DNA from: Caldilineaceae bacterium
GTDB taxonomy: Bacteria > Chloroflexota > Anaerolineae > Caldilineales > Caldilineaceae
Direction: 5' to 3'
Assembly (NCBI GenBank): GCA_020846635.1
Contig: JADLDO010000048.1
Span: 124,001 to 188,000, forward strand
Length of the DNA stretch: 64,000 bases
Below are positions 34,735 through 43,270 of this stretch, piece by piece (the stretch's first letter is position 1; the number at the start of each line of letters is the position of its first letter). The position numbers and the translations under genes are program-made. The notes beneath the pieces were generated by a model. The model saw only the letters and a program-made list of their open reading frames with translations, was not told the origin of the DNA and did not search any database.

Positions 34735-35712
34735 TTACTCCGCCAGGAGATCCCGGATTGCTTGTTCAATGGTGTCTTTGTTGGGGACGATGGCTGTCTC
34801 AAGCGGCGGGCTGTAGGGCACCGGGGTATGGATGCCGTTGAGCCGCATGATCGGCGCATCGAGGTCGTCGAAGCCTAGCGCTGTGACTTGGGCTGCCACT
34901 TCGGCCCCGATGCCACAAGGCTGGAAGGTTTCGTCAACAATCAGTAACCGGCCCGTCTTGTGGACGGATTCGAGGACAGTGTCAATGTCGAGCGGGGCCA
35001 ACGTGCGCGGGTCGATCACCTCGATACTCGTCCCCTCTTTGGCTAATTTCTCGGCAGCAGCCAACGTTTTGGGAACCATCGACGCGATGGCGAGTACCGT
35101 GGCGGCGTCGCCTTCTCTGGCAACGCGCGCCTTGCCAAAGGGGATTGTGTACTCTTCTTCCGGTACTGCGCCCTTCGTAAAGATGAGCGACTTGTGTTCC
35201 AGGAAGAGCACAGGGTCATCGGTTTGCAGCGCAGTAGCAAAAAGCCCTTTGGCATCATAGGCGTTGCTGGGCATTGCCACGCGAAAGCCAGGGATGTGGG
35301 CGAACATGGAGGCATAATTGCCGGAGTGATGGGTCGCCGCTGCGCCACCCACGCCGAAGCAGCCGCGCAGCATGAAGGGCATCTTGAGGCGACCGCTGCT
35401 CATATACTGAATCTTGCTGACCTGGTTAATCAACTCACCCATCGCGTCCAGGATAAAGTCGATGAACATAAAGTCGACAATGGGACGTGTGCCGGTCATG
35501 GCTGCGCCTGTACACATACCGACAAAGCCGCGTTCGGCGATGGGCGTGTCGCGCAGCCGTTCCGGGCCATACTTGTCAAAGAGGCCCAGCGTGGTATTAA
35601 AGTTGCCCCCGCGTGCGCCAATGCCCTCACCGACGACAAAGATCGTCGGGTCTTTCGCCATCGCCGCGTCCAATGCCTCGCGCGTGGCTTCCATAAAGGT
35701 GATCTCACGCAT
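34735..35712 (-). CDS. 2-oxoacid dehydrogenase E1 beta subunit
   Basis: The start is the ATG at 35712 (MREITFMEATREALDAAM), which overlaps the E1-alpha stop by 8 bases. The longer upstream frame is a shadow of E1-alpha. The 325-residue transketolase-like subunit has GEGIGARGGNFN, the central TGTRPIVDFMFIDF, and the C-terminal transketolase domain with VIDPRTLAPLDIDTV. It closes the thiamine-diphosphate site at the alpha/beta interface and takes part in decarboxylation and reductive acylation of E2 lipoate. The length is normal. Confidence 0.93.
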   Translation of the reverse strand: MREITFMEATREALDAAMAKDPTIFVVGEGIGARGGNFNTTLGLFDKYGPERLRDTPIAERGFVGMCTGAAMTGTRPIVDFMFIDFILDAMGELINQVSKIQYMSSGRLKMPFMLRGCFGVGGAAATHHSGNYASMFAHIPGFRVAMPSNAYDAKGLFATALQTDDPVLFLEHKSLIFTKGAVPEEEYTIPFGKARVAREGDAATVLAIASMVPKTLAAAEKLAKEGTSIEVIDPRTLAPLDIDTVLESVHKTGRLLIVDETFQPCGIGAEVAAQVTALGFDDLDAPIMRLNGIHTPVPYSPPLETAIVPNKDTIEQAIRDLLAE

Positions 35713-36739
35713 AATGCGCCTCGTTTTCACTGGTTTCGCTGTAGACGTGGGTGGCTGCGGTGGTTGGGTCGGGCCACGGGCTCTGTTCGGCAAATTCGGC
35801 AGCATGTTCGACGATGCTTTGCACATCGGATTCAATCTCTTGCAGGTCGTCTTCTGCTGCCACGCCCCGCTTGAGCAATTCAGTGCGGTAGGCGGGGAGC
35901 GGATCGCGCGCTTTCCAGGAGTCGATCTCTTCCTGCGAACGATAGCCCGCGTCGCGCATGCCCTCGGAATGGGCGCGGGTGCGATAGGTTTTGCCCTCGA
36001 TGAGCGTTGGCCCTTCGCCTGCGCGGGCGCGGCGTACTGCTTCCCCGGCGGCTTCATAGACGGCGAGCACGTCGTTGCCGTCCACGATCACACTGGGCAG
36101 CCCATAGGCTGGGCCGCGATCGCCTACATTGGGATTGCCTGATGAATAGGAAAAGGGTACCTCAGTGGCGTACAGATTGTTTTCGCAGACAAAGATCACC
36201 GGTAGTTTCCAGATGGTGGCGAGGTTAATGCCTTCGTGAAAAGCGCCGTTGTTCGACGCGCCATCACCAAAAAAGGCGACGGCAACCCGATCGGTCTTGA
36301 GGAGCTTAAACGAATAGCCTGCCCCTGTTGCCTGCAAGATGCACGGGCCAACGATGCCGCTGGTTCCCATCATGCCGACTTCGGGAGCAAAGAGATGCAT
36401 ACTGCCCCCGCGCCCGCGTGAGCAACCTGTGACACGCCCAAAGAGTTCTGCCACCACTTCGCGCGGGGGGACTCCTTTTGCCAGGGCGTGACCGTGGCCG
36501 CGGTGGGTGCTAAAGACGGCGTCATCCGGGCGCAGATGGGCGCATACACCTGTGGCGATGGCTTCTTCGCCAACGTAGGTGTGGCAGGCCCCGTGAATCA
36601 TGCCTGCTGCATAGGATTTTGCCAGTTGTTCTTCTGTGCGCCGGATCAGCAGCAGGCCACGATAGAGATCGAGATATTCTTGTTTTTCCAATGTCTCACT
36701 GTTTTGGTTCTCAGTCGCTTGACTGGAGGTAGTTGCCAT
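35705..36739 (-). CDS. 2-oxoacid dehydrogenase E1 alpha subunit
   Basis: The 344-residue protein has the thiamine-diphosphate motif GDGASNNGAFHEGINLA, ending in the VCENNLYA that coordinates magnesium, near residues 165-200. The catalytic His loop is in HRGHGHALAKG, and THRGH with the RTRAHSEGMRD segment is typical of PdhA/AcoA. Several residues (ACHTYVGEEAIATGV) favour the pyruvate/acetoin dehydrogenase group. GAGGAT precedes the start. It is the first gene of the operon. Confidence 0.93.
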   Translation of the reverse strand: MATTSSQATENQNSETLEKQEYLDLYRGLLLIRRTEEQLAKSYAAGMIHGACHTYVGEEAIATGVCAHLRPDDAVFSTHRGHGHALAKGVPPREVVAELFGRVTGCSRGRGGSMHLFAPEVGMMGTSGIVGPCILQATGAGYSFKLLKTDRVAVAFFGDGASNNGAFHEGINLATIWKLPVIFVCENNLYATEVPFSYSSGNPNVGDRGPAYGLPSVIVDGNDVLAVYEAAGEAVRRARAGEGPTLIEGKTYRTRAHSEGMRDAGYRSQEEIDSWKARDPLPAYRTELLKRGVAAEDDLQEIESDVQSIVEHAAEFAEQSPWPDPTTAATHVYSETSENEAHYA

Positions 36740-36800
36740 TCTTCTTATCCTCGTCCATTTGTAACGCTTTGCCGGTATTAATTACTCAGATGCGGGAACC

Positions 36801-36900
36801 GCCGGAGGTTAAAACCATCCGGCTACAGTACAACGCCCCCTAAAGGGGACTCCGCGGGCCGCTTATGAAGCCCCGTTCAGGAGGCGTTGTACCGTAGCCG
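36801..36900. repeat. Structured palindromic element (REP/BIME-like), copy 2
   Basis: This 100-base segment between the E1-alpha and epimerase genes has three nested hairpins. They are GCCGGA..TCCGGC (36801-36806/36818-36823), CCCC-TAAA-GGGG (about 36836-36847), and 18-base outer arms with one mismatch (36820-36837 and 36883-36900). The adjoining CCGCGCCCAAAGGGCTCCC (36898-36916) repeats the core of the element at 26211. A dispersed repeat family is likely. Confidence 0.65.
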
Positions 36901-36941
36901 CGCCCAAAGGGCTCCCGCTTTAGCCCTGGGCAGGGTATCTG

Positions 36942-37928
36942 TCAGGCCAGAACTCTGTTTACATCCACTTTGTTCGCCTCGGCGGCAGCGGCTAGATGCT
37001 CGATGGTTTGGCGCACACCCTCGGCGAGGGGTCGCCACCGGATTGGGCCTAGCGCGGCATTCAGGGCGCTGTCATCAATCTCTGTCGGGCCGGAGAGTCC
37101 TTCTGGCTCAAAGGTGATCTTGCCCGCCATTTCCGGCTTCGCCGCCTCAATCGCCGCCACAATCTCGCGCATGTGCGCGGTCGAGCCACCGAGGTTATAG
37201 ACCGGCGCGCCTTCCAGACGTGTGCGCGCGGCTTTGATAAAGACCGCGGCCACATCTTGGGCATGATGATAGACCGAAGTGCCCCCAAAGCTGATGTGAT
37301 AGGGGCGACCAATGGCAGCAGCTAACATTGCCTTTGTCGGTGTCGAGGTCATGCCCTGGTCGCGACCGGGGCCATAGACGATGTAGGGGCGCAGGCCGGT
37401 GCTATAGACGCCATTCTCCTGCCAGTAAATGCGCGCCGTTCCCTCGTTCGCCTGCTTGGTCACACCATAGAGCGTGGGCGGATCCAGCAGGGCATCGTGG
37501 GCCAGCGGGCCGGGTGGATAGCTTGACGCCAGGCCATAGACACCCGCGGAACTGGCATGGGCAACCCCTTGCACCTGGTCGGCATGGCGGCGTGCGGTTT
37601 CCAGCACGACGGTCGTGCCTACGGCGTTGACATGCATGCCCAGGACTGGGTTGGCGCGCACAAATGGCACTTGCAGCGCGGCGAGATGGACGATATGGGT
37701 GATGCCGTTGTCTGCCACGATGCGCTCAAAGAGGTCGAAATCGGTGATGTCGCCCGAAAGGAGAGTGACGTTGGCAAGTTCTGCCTCATCCATAATCAGG
37801 TGAAGGCGATGGCGGGAACCTTGCAGATCATAGGTGAAGACCGGCACGCCTTCCCCCACAAGCTGTTTCACTGTCCACGACCCAAGACAGCCATAGGCCC
37901 CCGTCACTAAGAATCGTTCAGAAGCCAT
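36942..37928 (-). CDS. NAD-dependent epimerase/dehydratase
   Basis: The start is the ATG at 37928 (MASERFLVTGAYGCLG), preceded by AAAGGG. A TTG two codons upstream is less likely. The 328-residue extended SDR has the Rossmann signature TGAYGCLG at residues 9-16, a YxxxK pair in LYGVTKQANEG, and a C-terminal sugar-binding half. Similarity is to the UDP-glucose 4-epimerase/uronate dehydrogenase group. Its context, near sugar-acid genes, fits oxidation or epimerisation of a free sugar acid. The substrate is not determined. Confidence 0.85.
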   Translation of the reverse strand: MASERFLVTGAYGCLGSWTVKQLVGEGVPVFTYDLQGSRHRLHLIMDEAELANVTLLSGDITDFDLFERIVADNGITHIVHLAALQVPFVRANPVLGMHVNAVGTTVVLETARRHADQVQGVAHASSAGVYGLASSYPPGPLAHDALLDPPTLYGVTKQANEGTARIYWQENGVYSTGLRPYIVYGPGRDQGMTSTPTKAMLAAAIGRPYHISFGGTSVYHHAQDVAAVFIKAARTRLEGAPVYNLGGSTAHMREIVAAIEAAKPEMAGKITFEPEGLSGPTEIDDSALNAALGPIRWRPLAEGVRQTIEHLAAAAEANKVDVNRVLA

Positions 37929-37948
37929 TCTCAACCCTTTCTTTTTTG

Positions 37949-37977
37949 TTGTGCTTGCAGGAATTTATCGCTATAGT
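37949..37977 (+). promoter_or_regulatory. Candidate promoter of the M24 gene
   Basis: TTGTGC (37949-37954) and TATAGT (37972-37977) are 17 bases apart and lie 41 bases before the ATG at 38019. The -10 is good, the -35 poor. Confidence 0.4.
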
Positions 37978-38018
37978 TTGTATGATCATCAAAAACAAAT
38001 CCAAGAAAGAAGAGTCCT

Positions 38019-39182
38019 ATGACAAACCACGAGTTGGCTCGTGCGCGCTCCGAAGTGCAAGCGCTTGGCGCGGATTGGGCGCTGTTGACCTCGCCGGAAA
38101 ATGTGACCTATGTAAGCCACTATGAAGTCCCTGTCGAGTTTGGGCCGCTTGCCCAACTCAACTATGGGCCGGTGATGGCGTTGTTCGGTGTCAGCGAACC
38201 AGCGAACATTCTGTTGGCGAATCGCTACTATGCAGGCAGCGCCCGCCAGCAAAGCGCCTTTGAGGTCGTTGACTTTGGCATATTAGAAGTCTTTGAACCC
38301 TTTCACGCCCAGGTGAGTCGCGATAATTTTGTGGCGGCCCTGCGCCAAACGCTCCGTCAAGCCAACCTGGGCAATGGCAAGGTCAAGCTGGCGATTGAAG
38401 AGCGGACATTGCCGCTCATTGCCCTGCGCGTGATCCAGGACGAATGGCCCCATGTCGAATTTGTTGAGGCGGGCAGCGCACTGGCGCGGGCACGCCTGAT
38501 TAAGAGTGAGCGCGAGATTGAGCGGCTGAAGCAGAGTGCCGCGGTTGTGAACATCGCGCACAAGAAACTGATGGAACTGACCCGGCAGGCGGGCAAGAGC
38601 GAATTTGAACTGTGGGCCGAGATCACCAAAGCCATGCATGAACGTGTGGGGGGCAAGTTCCTGATCGCTGGTGAACTCGTTTGCGGCCCACGCAACAAAA
38701 GTGTCTCCCCAGGCGGGCCAATTGACTACATCACAAAACCCGGTGATGTAGCCGAACTGGACATCAGCCCCCGCCTGGACGGCTATTGGGCGGATATGGC
38801 GAACACGATGATCGTGGGCGCTGAACCGACTGATCTGCAAAAGAAATATGCCCAGGCGGCGCGTGACTCCTTTTATGCAGGTGTTCAGATGGCGCGGCCT
38901 GGGAACAAAGCCAATGCCGTCTTTGCCGCCGCCAATGACGCCTATGACAAATATGGTCTAAAACTCGGTCACTATGCAGGGCATGGCATCGGTACGACGG
39001 TCAACGAAGCGCCCTGGTTTGTTCCATCCGACGAGACTGTTTTGCAAGCCGGGATGGTGGTCTGCATTGAAACCGGCGCTTATTCTGAAGAAGCGACCGG
39101 CAAATGTGAAAAGATGATGGTGATCCAGCCGAGCGGCGACCCGGACATTTTCCCCGATTTTGCGTGGGGAACGCCGGTTTAA
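38019..39182 (+). CDS. M24-family Xaa-Pro peptidase-like enzyme, ligands intact
   Basis: The 387-residue protein keeps all five M24 metal ligands. They are the two aspartates in ELDISPRLDGYWADMAN (near residues 248 and 259), the His in YAGHGIG (near 322), and the glutamates in CIETG (near 350) and CEKMM (near 364). An N-terminal creatinase-like domain covers about residues 1-150. The family includes aminopeptidase P and prolidase, but also creatinase-type C-N hydrolases. In this sugar-acid context the substrate may not be a peptide. It is divergent from the epimerase and convergent with the SDR gene 11 bases away. Confidence 0.88.
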   Translation: MTNHELARARSEVQALGADWALLTSPENVTYVSHYEVPVEFGPLAQLNYGPVMALFGVSEPANILLANRYYAGSARQQSAFEVVDFGILEVFEPFHAQVSRDNFVAALRQTLRQANLGNGKVKLAIEERTLPLIALRVIQDEWPHVEFVEAGSALARARLIKSEREIERLKQSAAVVNIAHKKLMELTRQAGKSEFELWAEITKAMHERVGGKFLIAGELVCGPRNKSVSPGGPIDYITKPGDVAELDISPRLDGYWADMANTMIVGAEPTDLQKKYAQAARDSFYAGVQMARPGNKANAVFAAANDAYDKYGLKLGHYAGHGIGTTVNEAPWFVPSDETVLQAGMVVCIETGAYSEEATGKCEKMMVIQPSGDPDIFPDFAWGTPV

Positions 39183-39193
39183 GGTTGCCTAGC

Positions 39194-40009
39194 TTATTCG
39201 TCGGTGGCGTTGGGCATACCTGGGTGCGAGCCACCGGCGTTTTTGGCTAGGTTGCCGCCATCGAGTGGCAGCAGCGCGCCTGTGACAAAGGACGAGGCAT
39301 CGGACGCCAGGAAGATTGCCGGGCCTTTGATTTCTTCAGGTCTGCCCAGGCGCCCAATGGGCAGGCCGCGCAGAAAACTCGCGGCCAACTTCGGATCGGC
39401 AGCCATGCGCTTTTCAAGCCCTTTATTGGTAATCTGAGCACAGACAATGCCGTTGACGCGTACGCCGCCGCTGGCCCATTCTGTGCTCAGGTCACGGATC
39501 ATCTGGGCTCCGGCTCCCATTGCCATGCCATAGCCGACGTGGCTGCGTCCCAGGGCTGTAATGCCGCCAATCGACACAATGTTGATGATGCTGCCTTTGC
39601 CCTGCTTCAACATGCGCCTGCCCGCCTCTTGACAGGAGAAGAAGCGTCCCACGACCAGGTTATGCAACGTCTTGACAATCGCCTCTTCGCTCACCTCCAG
39701 CGGGATGCTGAGAAGTCCTTCCCCGGCAACGTTGCCCACCACATCCACGCGGCCAAACTCCTTATCGATCAGGGCGTAGGTCGCTCGAATCTGCTCGACA
39801 CTGGAAACATCGCAGATGACAGGGACGGCGCGGCGTCCTAGCTTCTCGATTTCGTGCGCCGTTTCCTGTGCGCCCGCGCTGTTGATGTCGGCCAGCACCA
39901 CATCCGCGCCGGACTCGGCAAAACCGATGGACATTTGGCGGCCCATGCCGCTGGCCGCGCCGGAGACCAGAGCCACGCGCCCGCTCAAGTCAAAAAGAGG
40001 ATGAGTCAT
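39194..40009 (-). CDS. Short-chain dehydrogenase/reductase lacking the catalytic Lys
   Basis: The 271-residue protein has the cofactor motif SGAASGMGRQ near residue 16 and Asp at the end of beta-2 (VLADINS), which suggests NAD preference. NVAGEG corresponds to the NNAG motif. The active-site Tyr is in HVGYGMAMGAG. The position four residues later, normally Lys, is Met in this sequence. TAGGAG precedes the start. It is the last gene of the GntR-led group and would act on a hydroxy acid or sugar intermediate. The missing Lys makes normal SDR catalysis uncertain. Confidence 0.85.
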   Translation of the reverse strand: MTHPLFDLSGRVALVSGAASGMGRQMSIGFAESGADVVLADINSAGAQETAHEIEKLGRRAVPVICDVSSVEQIRATYALIDKEFGRVDVVGNVAGEGLLSIPLEVSEEAIVKTLHNLVVGRFFSCQEAGRRMLKQGKGSIINIVSIGGITALGRSHVGYGMAMGAGAQMIRDLSTEWASGGVRVNGIVCAQITNKGLEKRMAADPKLAASFLRGLPIGRLGRPEEIKGPAIFLASDASSFVTGALLPLDGGNLAKNAGGSHPGMPNATDE

Positions 40010-40102
40010 ATTGCTGAATACTCCTACTAGCTTGTTAGCAGAGAATAGGCATGAGAATAAGCATAGAAGATATCGGGTTGACAGCAGAGTCTCTGCGCTG
40101 CA

Positions 40103-41065
40103 TCAGGCAATTTTGTTGGCTGGTGAGCGGGGCGGCTGACCGCTGAGGATACGGACGACTTCCTCTGCGCCGCGTGTACGCATATCAAGCTTGGCCTGTT
40201 CAGAGTACCAAGCGGCATGCGGCGTGATCAGGATGCGATCTTCCTTGAGTAAGGGATTATTAGGATCGATAGGTTCGACGGACAAGACATCCAGCCCTGC
40301 ACCGGCAATGGTGCGTGCGCGTACAGCTTCCAAGAGAGCGTCTTCATCGACAAGAGGGCCACGCGCGGCGTTGATGATGTAGGCAGTTGGTTTCATCTGG
40401 GCCAGGAAGTCAGCATTGACAATATGGTAGGTCGAGTCGAGCAGGGGGCTGTGCAGTGAGATATAGTCGGACTCGCGCGTCAGGGTCGGCAGATCGACAA
40501 GGCGCACGCCGAGACGGTCTGCGACTTCTTGGTTTGCATAGGGATCGTGGGCGATGACATTCAGACCCAAGCCGCGCCCTTTTTCGGCAGTGGCTTGACC
40601 GATGCGCCCCAGACCGAGGATGCCCAGCGTTTGATCTTTCAGCCGGTAGATCGGCCCCCATGCCGCCGAGTTCCAGGTGCCATTGCGCGTTGATTGTGAG
40701 AGGAAGGGAATCCCGCGCGCCAGGGACATGAGCAGGGCAATGGCATGGGCGGAAACTTCGTCAATCGAGTAGTCGGGCACATACGTCACCCAGATGCCGC
40801 GCGCGGTGGCCGCGGGAATGTCAATGGTATCCAGGCCAGTGCCAAGACGGCTGATAATGCGGCAGCGTTCCATGCTGCCGATGATCTCGCCCGTGACTTT
40901 CTCCAGTGTGACCATGACCGCGTCGGCCTGTTTCACCGCTTCTAACGCTTCCGGGGAACGCAAATTCTCGGTATGGATAATTTCGGCATCGATTTGGCTC
41001 AAAATTTTCTTTTCAAGCTCGATATCACCAAACCCTGTATAGGCAATGACAACAGTGGGTTTCAC
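40103..41065 (-). CDS. D-2-hydroxyacid dehydrogenase (CtBP-like)
   Basis: The start is placed at the GTG at 41065 (MKPTVVIAYTGFGD), nine bases after AGAGGAGA. The frame extends 19 codons further upstream without a ribosome site. The 320-residue protein has the NAD-binding LGLGRIGQATAE and the catalytic Arg in NAARGPLVDEDAL. The Glu is in LSVEPID and the His in ITPHAAWYS. It is complete for an NAD-dependent D-2-hydroxyacid dehydrogenase. It follows the GntR gene by 113 bases. A second enzyme of this type lies at 46622. Confidence 0.9.
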   Translation of the reverse strand: MKPTVVIAYTGFGDIELEKKILSQIDAEIIHTENLRSPEALEAVKQADAVMVTLEKVTGEIIGSMERCRIISRLGTGLDTIDIPAATARGIWVTYVPDYSIDEVSAHAIALLMSLARGIPFLSQSTRNGTWNSAAWGPIYRLKDQTLGILGLGRIGQATAEKGRGLGLNVIAHDPYANQEVADRLGVRLVDLPTLTRESDYISLHSPLLDSTYHIVNADFLAQMKPTAYIINAARGPLVDEDALLEAVRARTIAGAGLDVLSVEPIDPNNPLLKEDRILITPHAAWYSEQAKLDMRTRGAEEVVRILSGQPPRSPANKIA

Positions 41066-41178
41066 AGGCAATTGTCTCCTCTGCATGCTGCTTTTTATCG
41101 GTGCATCTGGCTCGAAAGCCATGCGACCGTTCTTAGATGTGTGTGATTGGACATAGCTTTGGATCGCTCAGATAGGCT

Positions 41179-41916
41179 TTAGAATTCGGAATCGGTAGCA
41201 GGGGCCTCCTGGAAGTCCAAATAGGCGAGAATTCTGGTTTTTGCGCCGATCACATGGCGTGTGATCTCGGCTTTGGCTTCACCAACGTCCCGTTTTTTGA
41301 GGATGTCGATCATCTCATCATGCGAGTCGATGTGCATATCGAGCTGCGAAGCAGGCAAGAGCGCGGTCGCTTCGCCCAAAAAGCGGTTGATACGCGCCCG
41401 CAGGCCGGAAACGACCTCCAGCAGCAGCGAATGGTTGGCAATTTCCCAAAGCGCGCTATGAAAGAGATAGTCCTGCTCGAAAAGCCCTTGTAGATCGTTC
41501 TGGGCCGCGGTAGCGCGCATTGTCGCCACGATCTGTCGCAAGCGCGCTTCATGCTCCGGCAGCCAGTTAACAATCACTCGTTCAACAACAAAACATTCGA
41601 GCAGCACACGCAGCGAGCTGATCTCCTCGATTTCGCTGCGTGTGGGGCTGTGGACGAAGGTGCCGCGATGGGGGGTCTTTTGGACGAGACCTTCCTCGAC
41701 AAGCTGTTGGATCGCCTCACGCACAGGAATCCGGCTAACACCCAATCGTTCGGCAAGCTCCCGTTCGACCAGACGAGTGCCCAATGGAAACTCGCCCGTA
41801 CGAATGGCATTACGCAGGCGGTTGGCAACTTCGTTGCCGAGTGTTTTGAGTTGGACAGGTGAAATATCGGTCAAGTTAGTCACGCTCTGTTTTAGCCACG
41901 CTCGATAAAGATACAC
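41179..41916 (-). CDS. GntR/FadR-family transcriptional regulator
   Basis: The 245-residue frame starts at a GTG at 41916; a GTG at 41883 (VTNLTDIS) is an alternative. Neither has a strong ribosome site. Residues about 28-95 form the GntR winged helix (GTRLVERELAERLGVSRIPVREAIQQL). Residues about 105-230 form an FCD effector domain with metal-binding histidines (YLFHSAL, HIDSHDEM). FadR-subfamily regulators of this kind control sugar-acid catabolism. Its own promoter and that of the 50951 operon carry the same operator-like sequence, so it probably regulates both. Confidence 0.9.
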   Translation of the reverse strand: MYLYRAWLKQSVTNLTDISPVQLKTLGNEVANRLRNAIRTGEFPLGTRLVERELAERLGVSRIPVREAIQQLVEEGLVQKTPHRGTFVHSPTRSEIEEISSLRVLLECFVVERVIVNWLPEHEARLRQIVATMRATAAQNDLQGLFEQDYLFHSALWEIANHSLLLEVVSGLRARINRFLGEATALLPASQLDMHIDSHDEMIDILKKRDVGEAKAEITRHVIGAKTRILAYLDFQEAPATDSEF

Positions 41917-41973
41917 ACCGGCAATTGCAAGCTCATGTTACAACGTTAGAAATGGCAGTCGCCGTAAAAGTGA

Positions 41974-42004
41974 ATACAGTATACCAAAAGAATCTGCATG
42001 TCAA
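41974..42004 (-). promoter_or_regulatory. GntR gene promoter with operator-like GGTATACTGTAT
   Basis: On the minus strand, TTGACA (41999-42004) lies 17 bases before TACTGT (41976-41981), or 15 before TATACT. The segment 41974-41990 (ATACAGTATACCAAAAG) matches 16 of 17 bases at 51009-51025. It contains the GGTATAC core seen in FadR-type operators such as that of UxuR, and overlaps the -10. Confidence 0.6.
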
Positions 42005-42020
42005 TGGCAACCGGCGTCCA

Positions 42021-43241
42021 TTAGCCTTTGGACATGTCGATGCGGTGCTTCTCGTCCGAATATTCCATGTGGGCGTCGGCGCGGCTGAGAACCTCTTCGC
42101 GCAGGGCTGTACCCAAGCCGGGTTTGCCGGAGAGGGTGATCATGCCATCACGGATTTGCAGCGGTTCGGTCATGACTTCGTTGTACCAGCCATCGTAATA
42201 GGCGCGTACAGTCTCGACGATCATGGCGTTGGGAATGTGCAACATTAAATGGGCAGCCGACCAGAGGGCCACGGGGCCAATGCAATCGTGGCTGGTGATG
42301 GGCAGCAGGTAGGTCTCTGCCATGTGGCAGATTTTGCGCGTTTCGCTGATGCCACCACACCAGGCCATATCCGGCATGATAATATCTGCCGCGTTCTTCT
42401 CGATCACCTCGCGGAAGCCGAACTTGGAGATCAGCCGTTCGCTCACGCAGAGCGGAATGGTGGTGTCCTGCTTAAGGCGTGCATAGGATTCGACATTATC
42501 AGGCGGCATGATCTCTTCCAGCCACATAATGTCATAGGGTTCGAGGGCGCGAGCAATTTTGACCGATTCCGTAAGATCCCAGCGGGCATGGCCTTCGATA
42601 CAGATTTCGATTTTATCGCCTACGGTATTGCGGATGTCCTCGACATAGGAGACGCCCTTTTTGAGGTCTTCGCGCTTGAGGTGATAGCCAACCGGGCCAA
42701 CTGCGCCCGCGCCGGCACGCTGCCCCACCGGCCCACCGAGAGGTACACCGAACTGGTCGAAGGGCCAAATCTTCATGGCCTTGACCCCCTGGCTCAACAA
42801 CTCGGCGGCAAGGTCGCCGCTGTGACCACCGGCCCAACGCTGGTAGTCCTGGTGTTTGCCGTGACCGACGCAGGTGTTGTAGACCCAAATGGATTCGCGA
42901 CAGCGCCCGCCGAGCAGGTTGTAGATGGGCTGCCCTGTGTACTGTCCGAGCAAGTCCCAGAGGGCCACATCCACGGCGCTGATGGCGCGCGTCTCGCTGC
43001 CGCCATAGCCAAAGAAGTTGACCGTATAGAACATATTTTGCCAGTGGCTTTCAATGTCGAAGGCACTGCGACCCAGCAGCAGGTTGGCAAAAACATCATG
43101 CACCATCGCGCTGATGGCGCGCGGCACATAGAAGGTTTCACCCAACCCCACCAGCCCATCGTCGGTATGGATGCGAACCCATGTGGTGTTCGGCTGCTCG
43201 TCCAGCCAGATCGTCTCCAGCCGTGTGATCTTCATGGTCAT
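42021..43241 (-). CDS. Enolase-superfamily (mandelate racemase/galactonate dehydratase-like) enzyme
   Basis: The 406-residue protein has the capping domain (about 1-125) and a TIM-barrel. Metal ligands are visible as Glu in CIEGHARWD (near 213), WLEEIMPPDN (near 239) and VSERL (near 266). A His acid/base is in SHDCIGPVAL (near 317). The His beside the first ligand (EGH) recalls the galactonate/mannonate dehydratase group. It probably dehydrates a sugar acid to a 2-keto-3-deoxy acid, the step expected after import. Its ribosome site, AAAGGG, comes from a 14-base duplication at the end of the preceding permease gene. It is the last gene of the operon from 50951. Confidence 0.88.
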   Translation of the reverse strand: MTMKITRLETIWLDEQPNTTWVRIHTDDGLVGLGETFYVPRAISAMVHDVFANLLLGRSAFDIESHWQNMFYTVNFFGYGGSETRAISAVDVALWDLLGQYTGQPIYNLLGGRCRESIWVYNTCVGHGKHQDYQRWAGGHSGDLAAELLSQGVKAMKIWPFDQFGVPLGGPVGQRAGAGAVGPVGYHLKREDLKKGVSYVEDIRNTVGDKIEICIEGHARWDLTESVKIARALEPYDIMWLEEIMPPDNVESYARLKQDTTIPLCVSERLISKFGFREVIEKNAADIIMPDMAWCGGISETRKICHMAETYLLPITSHDCIGPVALWSAAHLMLHIPNAMIVETVRAYYDGWYNEVMTEPLQIRDGMITLSGKPGLGTALREEVLSRADAHMEYSDEKHRIDMSKG

Positions 43242-43242
43242 C

Positions 43243-43270
43243 GTAGATTACCCTTTGCAGATTACCCTTT
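43243..43270 (-). repeat. 14-base tandem duplication at permease/dehydratase junction
   Basis: AGATTACCCTTT occurs at 43245-43256 and 43259-43270, each preceded by GC or GT. The second copy carries the permease stop. The first copy supplies the AAAGGG ribosome site of the dehydratase gene. Confidence 0.7.

Noticed and set aside
35713..36057. N-terminal extension of the E1-beta frame
   Set aside because: It overlaps E1-alpha in another frame and has no homology. The MREITFMEATREAL start fits the family.
40084..40096. GCAGAG-T-CTCTGC palindrome between the SDR and hydroxyacid dehydrogenase genes
   Set aside because: It is short, has no U-run and no second copy was noticed, so no role is claimed.
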